From NCBI RefSeq assembly GCF_017591425.1, contig NW_024465369.1:29617001-29681000 (forward strand): DNA of 64,000 nucleotides, in the 5' to 3' direction. Below the pieces are notes generated by a model that had not been told where the DNA came from, searched no databases, and saw only the letters and a list, made by a program, of their open reading frames with translations. Shown piece after piece: positions 47,378-58,770 of this stretch. The stretch's first letter is position 1; each line of letters opens with the position of its first letter. This stretch comes from Ochotona curzoniae. Taxonomy: Eukaryota; Chordata; Mammalia; Lagomorpha; Ochotonidae. The position numbers and the translations under genes were made by a program.

Positions 47378-47800
47378 TTAAGAGAAGACTTACCATTGCT
47401 CATCTGTATGATCCTTCCTCCTTTGGCAAAGCTTGACTGTCTTTATGGGAATTCTCTATCCTGCTGTTTATCTGTTACCAGCTCTACACCATGTTGGTAC
47501 TACAGCTTTGCAGTTAGTCTTGAATTCAAGTAATATCAACCCTCCTTCACTATTGGCTTGTTTTTTTTTTTTCCTATCTGTAATAATTTTAATATTAGTT
47601 TTTTCGGGCCTACAAGATACCATACTGAGGTTTTGGTTGAGATTGCATTAAATCAGATGATATTTGAGTGTTTTGATTCTAACTATGCATTTCCTCATGT
47701 CATTTTAGTTCATTTTCCTTTGATTTCTTTCACCTTTGCATATTTCTGTTTAGCAGTTTAGTCAATGAATATAAAATATCCCATAGCAGCACTCAAAATC
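47378..47800 (-). mobile_element. Ancient L1M element, antisense, distal half
   Basis: It continues the L1 order after the SINE: 'ctctacaccatgttggtact', 'acagctttgcagttagtctt', 'gaattcaagtaatatcaacc' and 'tgagattgcattaaatcaga' match the antisense L1 ORF2 words 'accatgctgttttggttact', 'acagctttgcagtatag' and 'gggattgcattgaatct'. Confidence 0.75.
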
Positions 47801-49605
47801 ACGTTCTTTCATTTTGTCTTGAGTTCTTTAGGGATATTTTCATCAATGTTCAGAAAGCAAATGTTTATACCCTATCCTGAGCTTGGGAAATGCGGCTGCT
47901 ATAAATACCAGGTTTATCAAGAAGCATTAGCAAACCCAAGAGTTGAGAAAGGAACCCAATTGTTGAAAATAAATCTGTTAAATATTTAAATCTTGATTCT
48001 ATTGTCAAATAAATTTAGTGTAACTGGCACTTTTTTTTTAACTTTTCACACATTATAACATCCTCCACAATGATTTTCTTTTAAAAGTATTTTAGAAACT
48101 GTTAGGTTATATAATTTCAATTCTTTTGAAGAAAACATTCTATTCTCAGGAGACAATAAGGCTGAGGTGCCATATTTAAAAAGAACCTTATCACTAAGCG
48201 AAGAGAGACTTGAGTCATTAAGCAACAAACTAGTTAGGAATTTCAACAGAAAACACAGGGATTTTTATATAATCTTTTCTTAAGTCTCTACTCAGTGAAT
48301 ATCTGCATTTGCATTAAGCTATCATTCTGTACAGGTATACTATAGTGAGGGAACTCATCATTAAGATCTACACTTCCCTATCTGTAATGACACATCAGAA
48401 AAAGATTGGTTTCCTTAATATTGTTCACCGAATATTTGTGCCAGCTTATAAATGGGCATGCTATCCTGGTCTCTAGTACATGTCAGCCTTCATCAGGTAT
48501 CTTGATAATAATTAAATTTATGAACATAATTTCTAGATTATGGAACAAGATTTTTGTCGCATGGTCTTTTTGAAGCTCAATAGCACTCTAATCAGCTTTT
48601 AGGAACTACGGTGCCACTCCTGTGCCACTTGTGAGTGTTAGTAAGTCTGCTTTGCCAGCGTACCTGTCAGTATGAGTTAGCAAAACATTCATCTCCAGAG
48701 TACTTAAATTAATGGACCTGTATACCTGAGTAATTTGGGAATTTGAAATTTTACAAAATTATAACCGGTAACAATACTATAAAAAGAAACAGGGAAAAGC
48801 GGAATAAAATATGTAACTTTGGAAACCATCAAATATTATAATCCATATAATGTTTGAGAGCCATTAGTAGTTAAAAGATCTTATACATCATCTAACTCTT
48901 AACCATTACCCCATTATGTTATTAGAAGGCAATCATGAGCATAAATGCAATTAGTATAGAACCAAAAGTAATGGGAAACACAGAATGTTTTAAATAAAGG
49001 TCATCCCCTTACATTATTAATGAGCATTGCCAATTAGAATAATGTTCTTTCCTTTGTAACTATCTACTTCCTGGTAAGTTATTTCATTTTAATAACGTCC
49101 CATGAACAATGTATAAATGTTTTGTTTTTTCTGAAATATTTCTACACAAGTAACTTTCCTATGTTTTAAGTTTTTAATTATAGGACACTATCCCCCTATT
49201 TTAAAGTTTTTAATATTTTCAGATTTTTGAAAAGATTCTTCCAGAAAACATTGTTTTTCATCTCTGGAACATAGAAAGAACAGATGCTTTACTTCCTTTC
49301 TTTCTTTACTGAGAGTTAACATTAATTGCTACATACTAAGCACATAAAATGAAGAAGAGTTTCTGTTTTAACTGTGTCTTACCAACAGATCTATACACAC
49401 TAGTGTATCTGGTACACAAATGCTTGTATAGGTCACTGTCTCCACATTACACAGAATGTTTCATTCATCTAGTACTGGGTCTTGTATTGTTATGCTGACT
49501 TTGTGATCAGTGTACGGCTGCATTCAGTTTATAATAAATACTTTCATATGTTTTCATCGAAACTACATAAAATAGGTTACTATAAAGAGCCCTCTAGAGA
49601 TTCTT
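47801..49605. other. Unclassified AT-rich non-coding sequence
   Basis: 1.8 kb with nothing recognised. The frames at 47765-47989 (+) and 48046-48246 (-) have no domain. Confidence 0.45.
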
Positions 49606-49651
49606 TTTTGTTATTGTTGTGTTAAAATTTGCTGATTTGTTTGAAAGACAA

Positions 49652-49696
<45 letters not shown>

Positions 49697-49900
49697 ATTA
49701 TGCAGTCCATGCATTGTTTCACTCTCCAAATGTCCACAATGACTGGGGCTGAATCCTGAAGTGCTTGGGCCACCATCAGCTGCAGCAGCAGTATACTGAA
49801 TGAGAAGCAGAAAAACCTGGGCTTGAAACAGAGTATGTTTTGAAGTGCCAGTGTCAGAAGAGGCAACTTAACCCACCTTATGACTATACAGCACACCTCT
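49606..49900 (-). mobile_element. Old CSINE copy with internal microsatellite
   Basis: Tail first: 'ttgctgatttgtttgaaaga', then a (TG)n-(GA)n microsatellite exactly where the SINE's CT-rich segment should be, then 'gtttcactctccaaatgtcc', 'cttgggccaccatcagctgc' and a decayed head near 49900. The 147-codon minus frame at 49594-50037 runs through SINE and microsatellite and is not a gene. Confidence 0.75.
49652..49696. repeat. Compound (TG)n-(GA)n microsatellite inside a SINE
   Basis: A TG run at about 49652-49670 abuts a GA run at 49671-49696. It lies within the CSINE at 49606-49900. Confidence 0.95.
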
Positions 49901-50652
49901 GGTGATTCTTGAATGTACTCACTAGATTGGTGAAAGGTATGGATAGTGCAAGTTGGACGAAAAGTATTGATAGTTACTGTGTTAATTTGAGATGAAGGAA
50001 GAAAGTAAATTAAATCCTGCTGTGTCTCTTTGTCCAATTCAAGGAGACATTGATCAATTGCACTTTCTTGAGTTCCTTTTCAAATTGTCTTAGGTCCTTA
50101 ATAATGCTTACTCAAGTTCCTGCTCCCACGAGTTTCTTCCCATGTTCAATTTCTGTGGTGTCTAAAAGTGATCAATGAGTCAAAAAGATTTGCTGAGATG
50201 TGGCAGGGATGAGATGGGATGTGGAGTTTTTCCAGTCTGCAAAGAAATTGGTATGCCCTGGAAATAATTTCAGAAGAAAACAAAAGCCCACTTAACTAAG
50301 AAAATACTGTTTGCTATTTTACAGAAATATATGTGCAGTGCTACCTTCTATCCAAGAAAACTACTTTTGAATTCCACTAAGTAATTGGTAACATAAAGGT
50401 ATAAAATTGTTTAGAACATTTTTGAGTTTTGTGTGACACCAAAGATGACAGTGAATGTGATTAATTGCTGCTCATAATTGCAGTTTCATTTCAGTGGTTA
50501 TTGCTTGTCAGCATCAATTAATAGCTCAACGAAAACCTCATTCATTCCAGAATATTAAAGAATGTTGGCTTGTGCGAATTATGCAAAACTAGCGTTTTCA
50601 ATTAGATTTTAAATTTTATGGGGTACAGGATTATAGTTTACAAGATTATAAT
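49901..50652. other. Unclassified non-coding sequence
   Basis: Nothing recognised. Confidence 0.45.
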
Positions 50653-51029
50653 AATAAGTACCAATGGGGCCCGGCACGGTGGCGCAAGTGGTTAAAGGTC
50701 CTCGCCTTGCACGCCCGGGATCCCATATGGGCGCCAGTTCTAATCCCGGCAGCCCCGCTTCCCTTCCAGCTCCCTGCTTGTGGCCTGGGAAAGCAGTCGA
50801 GGACGGCCCAAAGCCTTGGGAACCTGCACCCGCGTGGGAGACCCGGAAGAGGCTCCTGGCTTCGGATCGGCATAGTATCGGCCCGTTGCGCTCACTTGGG
50901 GAGTGAATCATCGGACGGAAGATCTTCCTCTCTGTCTCTCCTCTCTGTATATCCGCCTTTCCAATGAAAAAATAATAAAAATAAATCTTAAAAAAAATAA
51001 ATAAATAAATAAATAAATAAGTACCAATG
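50653..51029 (+). mobile_element. CSINE, young variant subfamily, perfect TSD
   Basis: The element (about 50667-51015) is flanked by 'aataagtaccaatg' at 50653-50666 and 51016-51029. It has an intact A box ('tggcgcaagtgg'), B box region ('agttctaatcccgg'), the variant core 'catagtatcggcccgttg', a CT-rich segment and a tail of 'aataaaaataaatctt', A-run and (AAAT)n. CpG-rich and nearly identical to the minus-strand copy at 45.2 kb. Frames of 75-100 codons on both strands are not genes. Confidence 0.97.
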
Positions 51030-52129
51030 AGTTGTTCTTCAATTGTAATTGCTATAGTTGTGCTTATTTATCTGGGGAATTGTAATGTCTTCATTTTTAA
51101 AAATAGAGTATTGTACTTAATTTTTGACTTAGTATATAGATTCTAAATTTTGCTTTATATTGGAAAGGTTCAACAATGAGCTAATAGTCCTTAAAATAAT
51201 GAGCTACTCTAAAAACTTGTAAGAAGCATGCTAAGCATGAAGGCAGACTTCCTGGGTATTGGGGATAGCAGAGAGAATTTAAAGGGAAACAGTCTTGCAA
51301 GAAAATATGATTCTACTATGCATGCTTTATATGGTCAGAATTCTGTTCAGGTGGTGTGTGTGTCTGTGTGTGTGTGTTTGTATTGTATTGCCACAAGAAT
51401 TTATCCAAAGAGGGACACATAAAAGTTCAGTAAAATAAGATGTAGTACAACTGATGCTTGAAATCTGAATTCCAGTTTATTCCCTGCATCTTTCTGAATT
51501 TGCTCCCAAAATCATTTTGTTGATGGTATTCTACTTTCCTTCAATGTAATCATCAGGATGTAAGAAAGCATCTAAATTTCAAATTCAGTGTCAGAAAATA
51601 GAAGCCTCGCACTTAGTAATACTTCATGAAGTACTTCCTACGGGAGCACTTAACATTCAAATAAAATACTCAAAAATGTAGAGAGAGATCCAGTACTAAA
51701 TTTATAAATCAATTGAAAGTTAGACAGTTATTAATCCTGAATATTCAAAGAAAATTAAAGCCAATTAAATTTAATTCTTTCTTGCTTAGAATAATTGTTG
51801 TAGTAGCATTCAACCAAAAAGATGAAAAACAGTAGTGAAAATGTGATCAAGTAAACACTAAAATAAAAAGTGATATTTGGGAAACATGAAGGTCACTTAT
51901 TTGATAGAATTGATGCTGTGATTAATTGTGTTAACATGTTTGAAGAAGAAATGAAAGGACTAAGTCACAGATGCCAATTTCATTTTATCCCGAATACTAC
52001 CCTCATCAAGTTACTCCAATTTTCTCCTGATTTGATGTATTAAGCACAAATTGTACTTTGTTTGTATTTTTGCTAGTATTTCTCTTATAAGTGATTTAAG
52101 CACCTTAAAAACAGAAATGCTTTCTCAGT
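51030..52129. other. Unclassified AT-rich non-coding sequence
   Basis: Apart from a short interrupted TG repeat at about 51354-51382, nothing is recognised. Confidence 0.45.
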
Positions 52130-52425
52130 TTAAAGATGCTGGCATCCCTTATCAGATTATCTGGACCAAATTTTGACTCCAGTTCCTGACTCTCATTTTC
52201 CACTGATGGAAACTCTGGAGGCAGCAGGTGGGTCCTCCAGCACTTGATTTCCTGTCACTCATAAGGGAGATCTGACCCGTATCCCAGGCTCATACTTTGG
52301 TCCAGCCATTGCCACATAAACCAGTGGAAGGCTTGTCTCTGTGGTCTCTTTGCCTCTGTCTCTCTCTCTCTCCATCTCCTTCTCCTGCCCACACCCTTAA
52401 TCCACAAATGCTGCTTCACATGCTG
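52130..52425 (+). mobile_element. Old CSINE copy
   Basis: 'agatgctggcatcccttatc', 'ttgactccagttcctgactc', 'cactcataagggagatctga', 'ttggtccagccattgccaca', 'taaaccagtggaaggcttgt' and a CT-rich 'gtctctctctctctccatct' follow CSINE order. Diverged, older type. Confidence 0.75.
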
Positions 52426-52634
52426 TTAGTCATTCTGGCAATACTGATCTTATATTAAACTCTTCAATGAAGAAAATATTACTAAGAGCTGTGAAATCAT
52501 GTCTCTCTCTTCGACCACCTATGCTTTGTATTTGTTCTTGGAACCAAATATAGAATGTATGGCATTATGTATCTACATTTAGATGACTTGTCTTCTGTTT
52601 ATGCTTACTTTCTGCTCTTTCCATGATTAATTAA

Positions 52635-52715
52635 ATTGACTCAGTTTTCTTTGTCTTGGTTTTTTCATCTGCAAATAGTAAATGCTATAAACTATTTTAA
52701 GGCCCTGTTAGAAGC
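52635..52715 (+). mobile_element. Possible MIR fragment
   Basis: 'gactcagttttctttgtctt' and 'ttttttcatctgcaaatagt' resemble 'gcctcagtttcctcatctgt aaaatg' of MIR. Short and diverged. Confidence 0.35.
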
Positions 52716-53447
52716 ATAAAAAAGACAACACACACAAATACGTATTTTACTTGATACACATGTGGAAAAGTACCTAAAGTAGAATATTTGTTGCTGTTGC
52801 TTCTTTTCCTTTTATATTCTGTATTTTATATTATAGATTGTGCTAACTTCCCAGGAGCAGCTCTAAGGCTTCTTTCAGATGGGGGCATGTTCCTGTGAAC
52901 TCAATCCCACCAGCCCAGTCTGTTAATTTGCTTTGTTACCTAATGCTGTTTTATACCTCTCACCTCTGTGAGAGCTGAAACTATGACAGAATTTCCTTCT
53001 ACATCTTCATACAAGTTATTCGTAATAATATTCATCGAGACATGGCTGAGTACAGAGCTGTTTGGCACAGCAACAGGGGTCTCCTTGCCAGGGTGACACC
53101 GAGCCACTAATCTCTCACTCCTAACATGCTGAATCAACCAGCTTTACATCTGCTTAAATCTATTATTCAATTCACATGTGTCTATCTTGTATAGAAGGAT
53201 ATCATCACAAATATTGTGAAATGACATTCTCACATGCATTTTTACAAAACTTAACAATGTCTCCAAGTAACCTACGATTGGAGTTTAGCATAGGCTCTCT
53301 GTAGATTTCATTGCCTCGTTTATTAGAATATCATTAAATTTCTAAATATAATGACCAAATTGGAGTGAATCAGTGTAATATGCCATTTTTATTATCATTA
53401 TTACAACGTATGTTTCCTGGTTTCTCCAAATGTTTTAGAAACAATAT
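52716..53447. other. Unclassified non-coding sequence
   Basis: 52850-53140 is less AT-rich ('ctcctaacatgctgaatcaa') and carries a 65-codon minus frame. No family recognised. Confidence 0.4.
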
Positions 53448-53722
53448 CTTTTTAGTTATTTGAAATGGAGGACGAGAAATAGAGAGCTTCTATCCACTGT
53501 TTAACTTCCCAAATGCCCAAAACAACCAGGCTGAGCCAGGCTGAGCCAGAAATGGGAAAACAATCTGAGTTTCCCACATGTTTTGTAAGGACTAGGTTAC
53601 TGGAACCATTACCAAGGTTCAAAACAGTGTGAAGCTGACATCAGTAGCAGAGCCAGATGTCAAATTCAGCAGCTCTGGGACAGGATATGAATGGCCCAAG
53701 TACCATTTTAATTGCTGCACTA
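53448..53722 (-). mobile_element. Old CSINE copy
   Basis: Tail first: 'ctttttagttatttgaaatg', 'cactgtttaacttcccaaat', an 11-bp tandem 'ggctgagccaggctgagcca' (53529-53549), 'gagtttcccacatgttttgt' and a decayed head near 53722. Another reversed CSINE starts immediately after. Confidence 0.7.
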
Positions 53723-53725
53723 TTT

Positions 53726-54030
53726 AATTTTTTAAGATTTTATTTTTATTTGAAAGGCAAATTTACAGAGAGACACGCGGAGAGAGAGGGAAAGACGTTC
53801 CATCTAGGATTTATTCCACAAAGCGCTACAATGGTAAGAGCTGAGCCAATTTGAGGCCAGTACCTTCATCCAGGTCTTCCAAGTGGGTGCAGGGAACCAA
53901 GGTGTTGAACCATTCTCTGCTGCTTTCCTACACTTCTAGCAGAGGAAATGGAGCACTCAGGACATGAACATTCATGTAGAATAGAGTCACCACAGGCAGA
54001 GTCTCAGCCTACTTCTCTACAATGCTTCTG
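53726..54030 (-). mobile_element. CSINE copy adjoining the previous one
   Basis: Tail first: 'ttttttaagattttattttt', 'atttgaaaggcaaatttaca', 'aagagctgagccaatttgag', 'catccaggtcttccaagtgg', 'gtgcagggaaccaaggtgtt', with a decayed head. It sits head-to-tail with the copy at 53448-53722. Confidence 0.78.
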
Positions 54031-54804
54031 CATTTTGTGTTTTCAAGATACTGATGAAATGAAATTATTTAATTATACTCCTATGTCCTTGTTTTATAGT
54101 CCCCCCCCATAAATCATTCTTAATGACATCTAAATAATCCTGTTACCTTCTACAAACTCCACAGAAGTATATGTACGCTTATGGTATACAACTAGGAAAG
54201 ATAAGAGTATGGATCTCAAACTTCTATTTTAGTAAATTATGAAAGGATATTTCAAAGCTTTTGTTCAGGTGATTTTCTAAATGTACCATCGAATATAGAC
54301 TTCTTTATTTAAACATAAAACTGAGAATGTAATTTACATTCAGAAAAACCTTCCAAAAATGACTCATTGTGGATCTTTATAATAAACAAATGTAAAATCT
54401 TATCCTGTGAGTAATTTATTAATCACATAAATATTGTATATAGAGAAATATGTTTCTATAGTTAAACATTGCACTTTGAAAATTTAATTAGATTGCTCTG
54501 ATATACTTAATCGCCCAACTGCCGTTCTCAATTACACACAGAAAAGGCCTGGACTAAAGAGGTTTTACCTTAGGGAGAACTGAAAAGTAATTTATGGTTT
54601 TTCCTGTTCTCTGAGTAACACCTGATGAAATGCAGGACAGAAACCCCAGCTATCTGATCATCGACCATCCTAACAAAGACACCCACTAATTCCTGTGAAA
54701 TAAACTGTGATTGGAGGTGAAGCGTAGCTTGTAGAGGAGCAGTGTTTATTAGCAATGGCTCATTGGTTCTGACTTTGTCTTGTTTTTTCTCTAAAGAGTG
54801 GTCC
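54031..54804. other. Unclassified AT-rich non-coding sequence
   Basis: Nothing recognised apart from a C8 homopolymer near 54102. Confidence 0.45.
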
Positions 54805-55100
54805 TAGGGCAGAATTCTGTGCTGCAGTTAAGAGACTGCTTTCAATCCCTACATCCCATTATCAGCATGCCTGGCTTCAAATCTTGGCTTTGCTACTGTC
54901 CAAGTTTCAGCTAGCACATACCTTGAGGGATAGCAATGATGCCTCAAGTACTTGGTTCCCTGCCACCAGCACGGCTGACTTAATCCTAGTTTTAGGTCCT
55001 GGTTTCGGCCTGAAAAGTCCTGACTTTCGTGGGCATTTGAGATGTGTATGTATGTATTGAGAATTGGAATCTCGCTCTCTCTCTCACTTGCATAAACTTA
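54805..55100 (+). mobile_element. Old CSINE copy
   Basis: 'cctagggcagaattctgtgc', 'aatccctacatcccattatc', 'tcaagtacttggttccctgc', 'ggtcctggtttcggcctgaa' and 'ctcgctctctctctcacttg' follow the order of an older CSINE type. Confidence 0.7.
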
Positions 55101-55104
55101 TAAA

Positions 55105-55410
55105 AATGACTTGTTTATTTGACAAACTGTTACTAATAGAGGGTCATTTGCGCGTGTGCACACACACAGGGAGTGGGGAAGAGAGAGAGCGCTCTTCCAT
55201 CCACTGGTTTATTCCATCAATAGTTAAAATAGCTGAGAATAGGACAGAAAGAAACCAGGAGCCTAAGAACCTGAGCCGTCCTCAAGTGTACTTTCCCAGG
55301 CACACTAGCAGGGAGCTGGAAAGGAAGTGACTCAGCCAGGATTTAAAAATTCATACGGAATGTCAACATCTCACATACTGAGTTAATTTTTTTGTACACA
55401 AAGCCAACAC
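55105..55410 (-). mobile_element. Old CSINE copy, inverted next to the previous one
   Basis: Tail first: 'gacttgtttatttgacaaac', a short 'cgcgtgtgcacacacacagg' microsatellite, 'gctcttccatccactggttt', 'caggcacactagcagggagc', 'tggaaaggaagtgactcagc', head decayed. Together with 54805-55100 it forms a tail-to-tail pair. Confidence 0.75.
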
Positions 55411-57837
55411 CTCAAGTAATTTTGTTCTAAATATACATCTATTCCATTTATGTAACTACTATTTGCTCCGAGTCTGACAAGTCACTGGGTGTTAGAGTGA
55501 GAAAGGTGTCTGCTCTCACTGTTTTCTCTTCTGTTTGCATGCACAGAACACACTCATGTTTAACAGGTAACCGATTGGCCATATAAACAGCTTTAGAAAT
55601 TAAGGATTTCTTGGTGTAACTGAATGTGAAGTCTAAAAACCTCAAGGAGAAATAATAATAACATCTGCTGTATCTGTGATGTGTGATATTACAGCACCTT
55701 CTGTTCTCTGTTCAAAACATTTAACAATTCCTCCTACACATGTGGGTATATGTATTGGGAAAGTAATGAAGTCAAAACAAAGTACTGTAGTACTAATAAT
55801 TACATTGAAAAAGTTCATTGTTTGTGCTTTATTGTATGTGCAAGATCAAGAGCAAGAAAAGGACTCAGTTAATATGGTATGCAAATGAAATAAAAATGGT
55901 TTTTTTATGTTGAGCATCTAATCAATTGACAGATTGGTTTGCTCAAGAAAGGTGAAGCAATGAAACACTACTTTTAAATAAGCAATACAGATGAGTCAGT
56001 CAGCTTACCTTTTATAATTTTTATAATTACTATGTTGTTTATAATTACTATGTTTTATAATTACTATGTTGCTCTTCCTTGTAATTTTTACATAACATTT
56101 GAGTTTTTGATACACAATGTGGCTTCAGGTATTACACACATTGAAATGATTTTACTTCATTTACTTCATTTTGGAAGGTAATCCAAAAGTATTCTAAAGT
56201 TACTTCATCTAAGAACATTTTTATTTAGAAGAATTAACTTAGTTTCACTATAATAATTTGTAAAAAGAAAAAATGTTAGAAGAAGTCAAACACACACACT
56301 ACAATGTTATTACACACTTAACTTTTTAAGTTCTTCTTTGCACATTAGCATATTGGAATATTGCATAAAGAGACAATATTTTTTCCTGCCTGACATAATT
56401 CCACTCTGATATTTATAGTTACAATTCATGAACCCTAAGTAACAGCAATTTTTGTTTTTTTTTTCTCCCATTTTATGAATGGTTAGCATATCATCGTATA
56501 AACCACCACTGTTGTTTGCTTGTAAAAGATAGCATCGGGCTCTTGAATGGGCCAGTCTGATATCACCCAGCCCAGCTCTCTGACTAAAGGAACATTCTAA
56601 AATTATCTCAACAGAAAGAGAAGGAGCATTCCCCAATTGGAGATGTGTAAAAGTGTTCATTGAAAGTTCTAAGACTCTCAAAAGACAAACAAAAATGCAT
56701 TTAGGGTTTAGGTCCCCTAAACACACATGTGTCCCCTGTGTTACTTTTGTAATGAGAAAATCAGTTTTAAAATCCCACTGAAATCATGACCACAAAGTTC
56801 TAGGTCAGCATTTCCAGTATTCCCATCAATATATCAAATGTTACTGACAGTTTCCAGGCAAGGAATAACTCTTCTTTGAAAATCACACATAGTACCTTCA
56901 GCTTTTGTAAGAAGTGTACTTTTTTCCAAAGAATAGAGAAACTGATACCAGATATGCTGGTGCAGGTTCCCATGAGCAAAACAGGTGTCCCGATAGAGAA
57001 GAAACACGTAGCCTTGGTGAGAGTGGAGTTGTGTGCAGGAATTTTCAGAGAAGTCTGAGTAGTTAATAATCAGTGGTACCCTGAATGTTGAAGAGTCCTG
57101 GTGTTTGTGAGGACACTGGAAGGGCAAGGAGTTCACTTCCTCTTTTCAAAATTCTGGTATTCTAATCACAGAATGTGGTGTGTAGAATAGGAAAGCTAAT
57201 AATATAGTCGGCAGCATTTCCTTTCAGCAGAAAAAGAGAAAGTCTGAAAAGATTGGATGGTGATAAGTTTGTGGCAATAGGGCAAAGCACTAAATATCTT
57301 TGACAGAGCTTACCCCCAGATAAAATGGCAGCGTCAGGACTTAAATAATTTCTTATGTAGTTTGTTGTCTTTCCTTGCCTACTAATAAGCCTTCAGAGGC
57401 TGAATTTAGAATTCAGCCAGACTTTGCTTTGCTTTGTTAATGTTACATATCCTATACTAAATTTGTTTAGTCCTGTGGTCCTAATTTTGTTTTAGTACAC
57501 TTTTTTCAACCACTTCCCTCCTTAATTTAGACTATATAGACATCCCTGAATGAATATTGTTTTCCTAAAATTCTGCATAATAGCTAGAAAAAACTGGAAC
57601 AAAATTAGTTCTCAATAAGATTTGCTTATCAAAATTATTGGGGAAATATTTGTTATTATTTATCCTATTTTCCCTTTTAAGTTGAATCACCCTGCCCACC
57701 CCAAACCAATCAAAGGGTTTGAGACCAAACATGATACTGGCTTGAGGATCATTTTTCTGCATCCATAAATTGGCAATATGGAGCACGCCAGGAAATGAGA
57801 TTATCTTTATAAACCTTTAATACATCACTATGCTACT
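55411..57837. other. Unclassified non-coding sequence
   Basis: 2.4 kb. Only the 16-bp triplicate at 56021-56070 is recognised. The 138-codon minus frame at 56310-56726 and the 100-codon minus frame at 56834-57136 show no domain or family resemblance and no splice or start context I can support, so I do not call them genes. Confidence 0.5.
56021..56070. repeat. Tandem triplicate of a 16-bp unit
   Basis: 'ttataattactatgtt' at 56021-56036, 56039-56054 and 56055-56070. The first two are separated by 2 bp and the last two are directly adjacent. Confidence 0.95.
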
Positions 57838-58000
57838 ACATGAATGGATTAAACTTTTCATAAAGAGCGTTCATGAACTAGTCACCTCCCCAAAATCCCA
57901 CTTCTCAAAAATGGCTAGCATATGACTGTGAAAATTAAGCTTCCAACATCTGAAATTCATGGGTTACCATAGTATCCATTCACCCTATTCTAGACTCAAT
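57838..58000 (-). mobile_element. Ancient LTR-like repeat fragment (MaLR-type?)
   Basis: 'catgaactagtcacctcccc', 'aaaatcccacttctcaaaaa', 'aattaagcttccaacatctg' and 'aaattcatgggttaccatag' match the reversed beginning of the same old LTR-like family as 5567-5790 ('cctaatcacctcccaaaggc ... tttccaacatatgaatt'). Confidence 0.42.
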
Positions 58001-58110
58001 ATTAAAAAATTATATCCTGTATAGCACAAAGTATTTATTCTCAATAAGCTTTTAAAATCATTTGACAGTATTCTAGTTAGGCATTAAAATTTTTCCTTTC
58101 CTACAGAATA

Positions 58111-58480
58111 AGGATTGCATAATCCCTTTTATAAAAGATTAATTTATTTATTCTTTTATTGGAAAGGCAGATCAGATTTGCAGAGAGAATGGGAAACAGA
58201 GAGAAAGATCTTCCATCTATTGTTCTACTCCACAAATTGCAGCAAATGCTGGAGCTGAGCCAACCCGAAACCAGGACCCAGGAGCTTCCTCCAGGTCTCC
58301 CACACGAGTGCAGGGTCCTAAGGCTTTAGGCCATCCTCTACTGCTATCCCAGGCCATACGTAGGGAACTGCATGGAAGGTGAGCTATTCGGACATGAACT
58401 GGCACCCATATGGGATCCTGGCGCTTGCGAGCTGAGGATTAGGCATAGAGCTATTGCGCTGGGCCCAGGATTGTGTAATC
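58111..58480 (-). mobile_element. CSINE, full-length, 14-bp target-site duplication
   Basis: The body is 58125-58466, flanked by 'aggattgcataatc' (58111-58124) and 'aggattgtgtaatc' (58467-58480), two mismatches. Tail first: 'ttattcttttattggaaagg', 'gaccaggacc'-like core, 'ggtctcccacacgagtgcag', 'tgggatcctggcgcttgcga' and a head ending 'ttgcgctgggccc'. Intermediate age. Confidence 0.94.
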
Positions 58481-58609
58481 ATTAACCAGAACTGATTGCC
58501 TTCAGCAGAATAAGATTTGAAGAACTGTCACTGTTCAAAAATATCCACATTTGCTGGTACAAACCACCATGGAAATGAGAAACTTCAGTGTAATATATCC
58601 AGTGGATAC

Positions 58610-58668
58610 ATATATGAGTGCATATATATATATACAGATACAAATATATACACATATACATGTATATT
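58610..58668. repeat. TA/CA-rich imperfect dinucleotide tract
   Basis: 'catatatatatatacagata' continuing to 'cacatatacatgtatatttg'. Imperfect (TA)n with CA interruptions. Confidence 0.85.
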
Positions 58669-58770
58669 TGTCAACTTAAAGAGACTTACACCTTACAACT
58701 GACTGCTCTATTATTCATTTAGTCAATAGTTTATAATCATTTCTTATACATCTCCTGATATTTCTTGGTA

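Noticed and set aside
49594..50037. 147-codon minus-strand frame
   Set aside because: It runs through a CSINE and its internal TG-GA microsatellite (His-Thr and Ser-Leu runs).
50667..50760. True tRNA gene at the GC-rich head of the young SINE
   Set aside because: It has A- and B-box-like motifs but no complete cloverleaf, and it continues into a SINE body and tail. It is the tRNA-derived promoter of the element.
56310..56726. 138-codon minus-strand frame outside repeats as a novel gene
   Set aside because: It shows no domain, no recognisable family, ordinary AT-rich composition and no supporting exon structure. The length is possible by chance in 64 kb.
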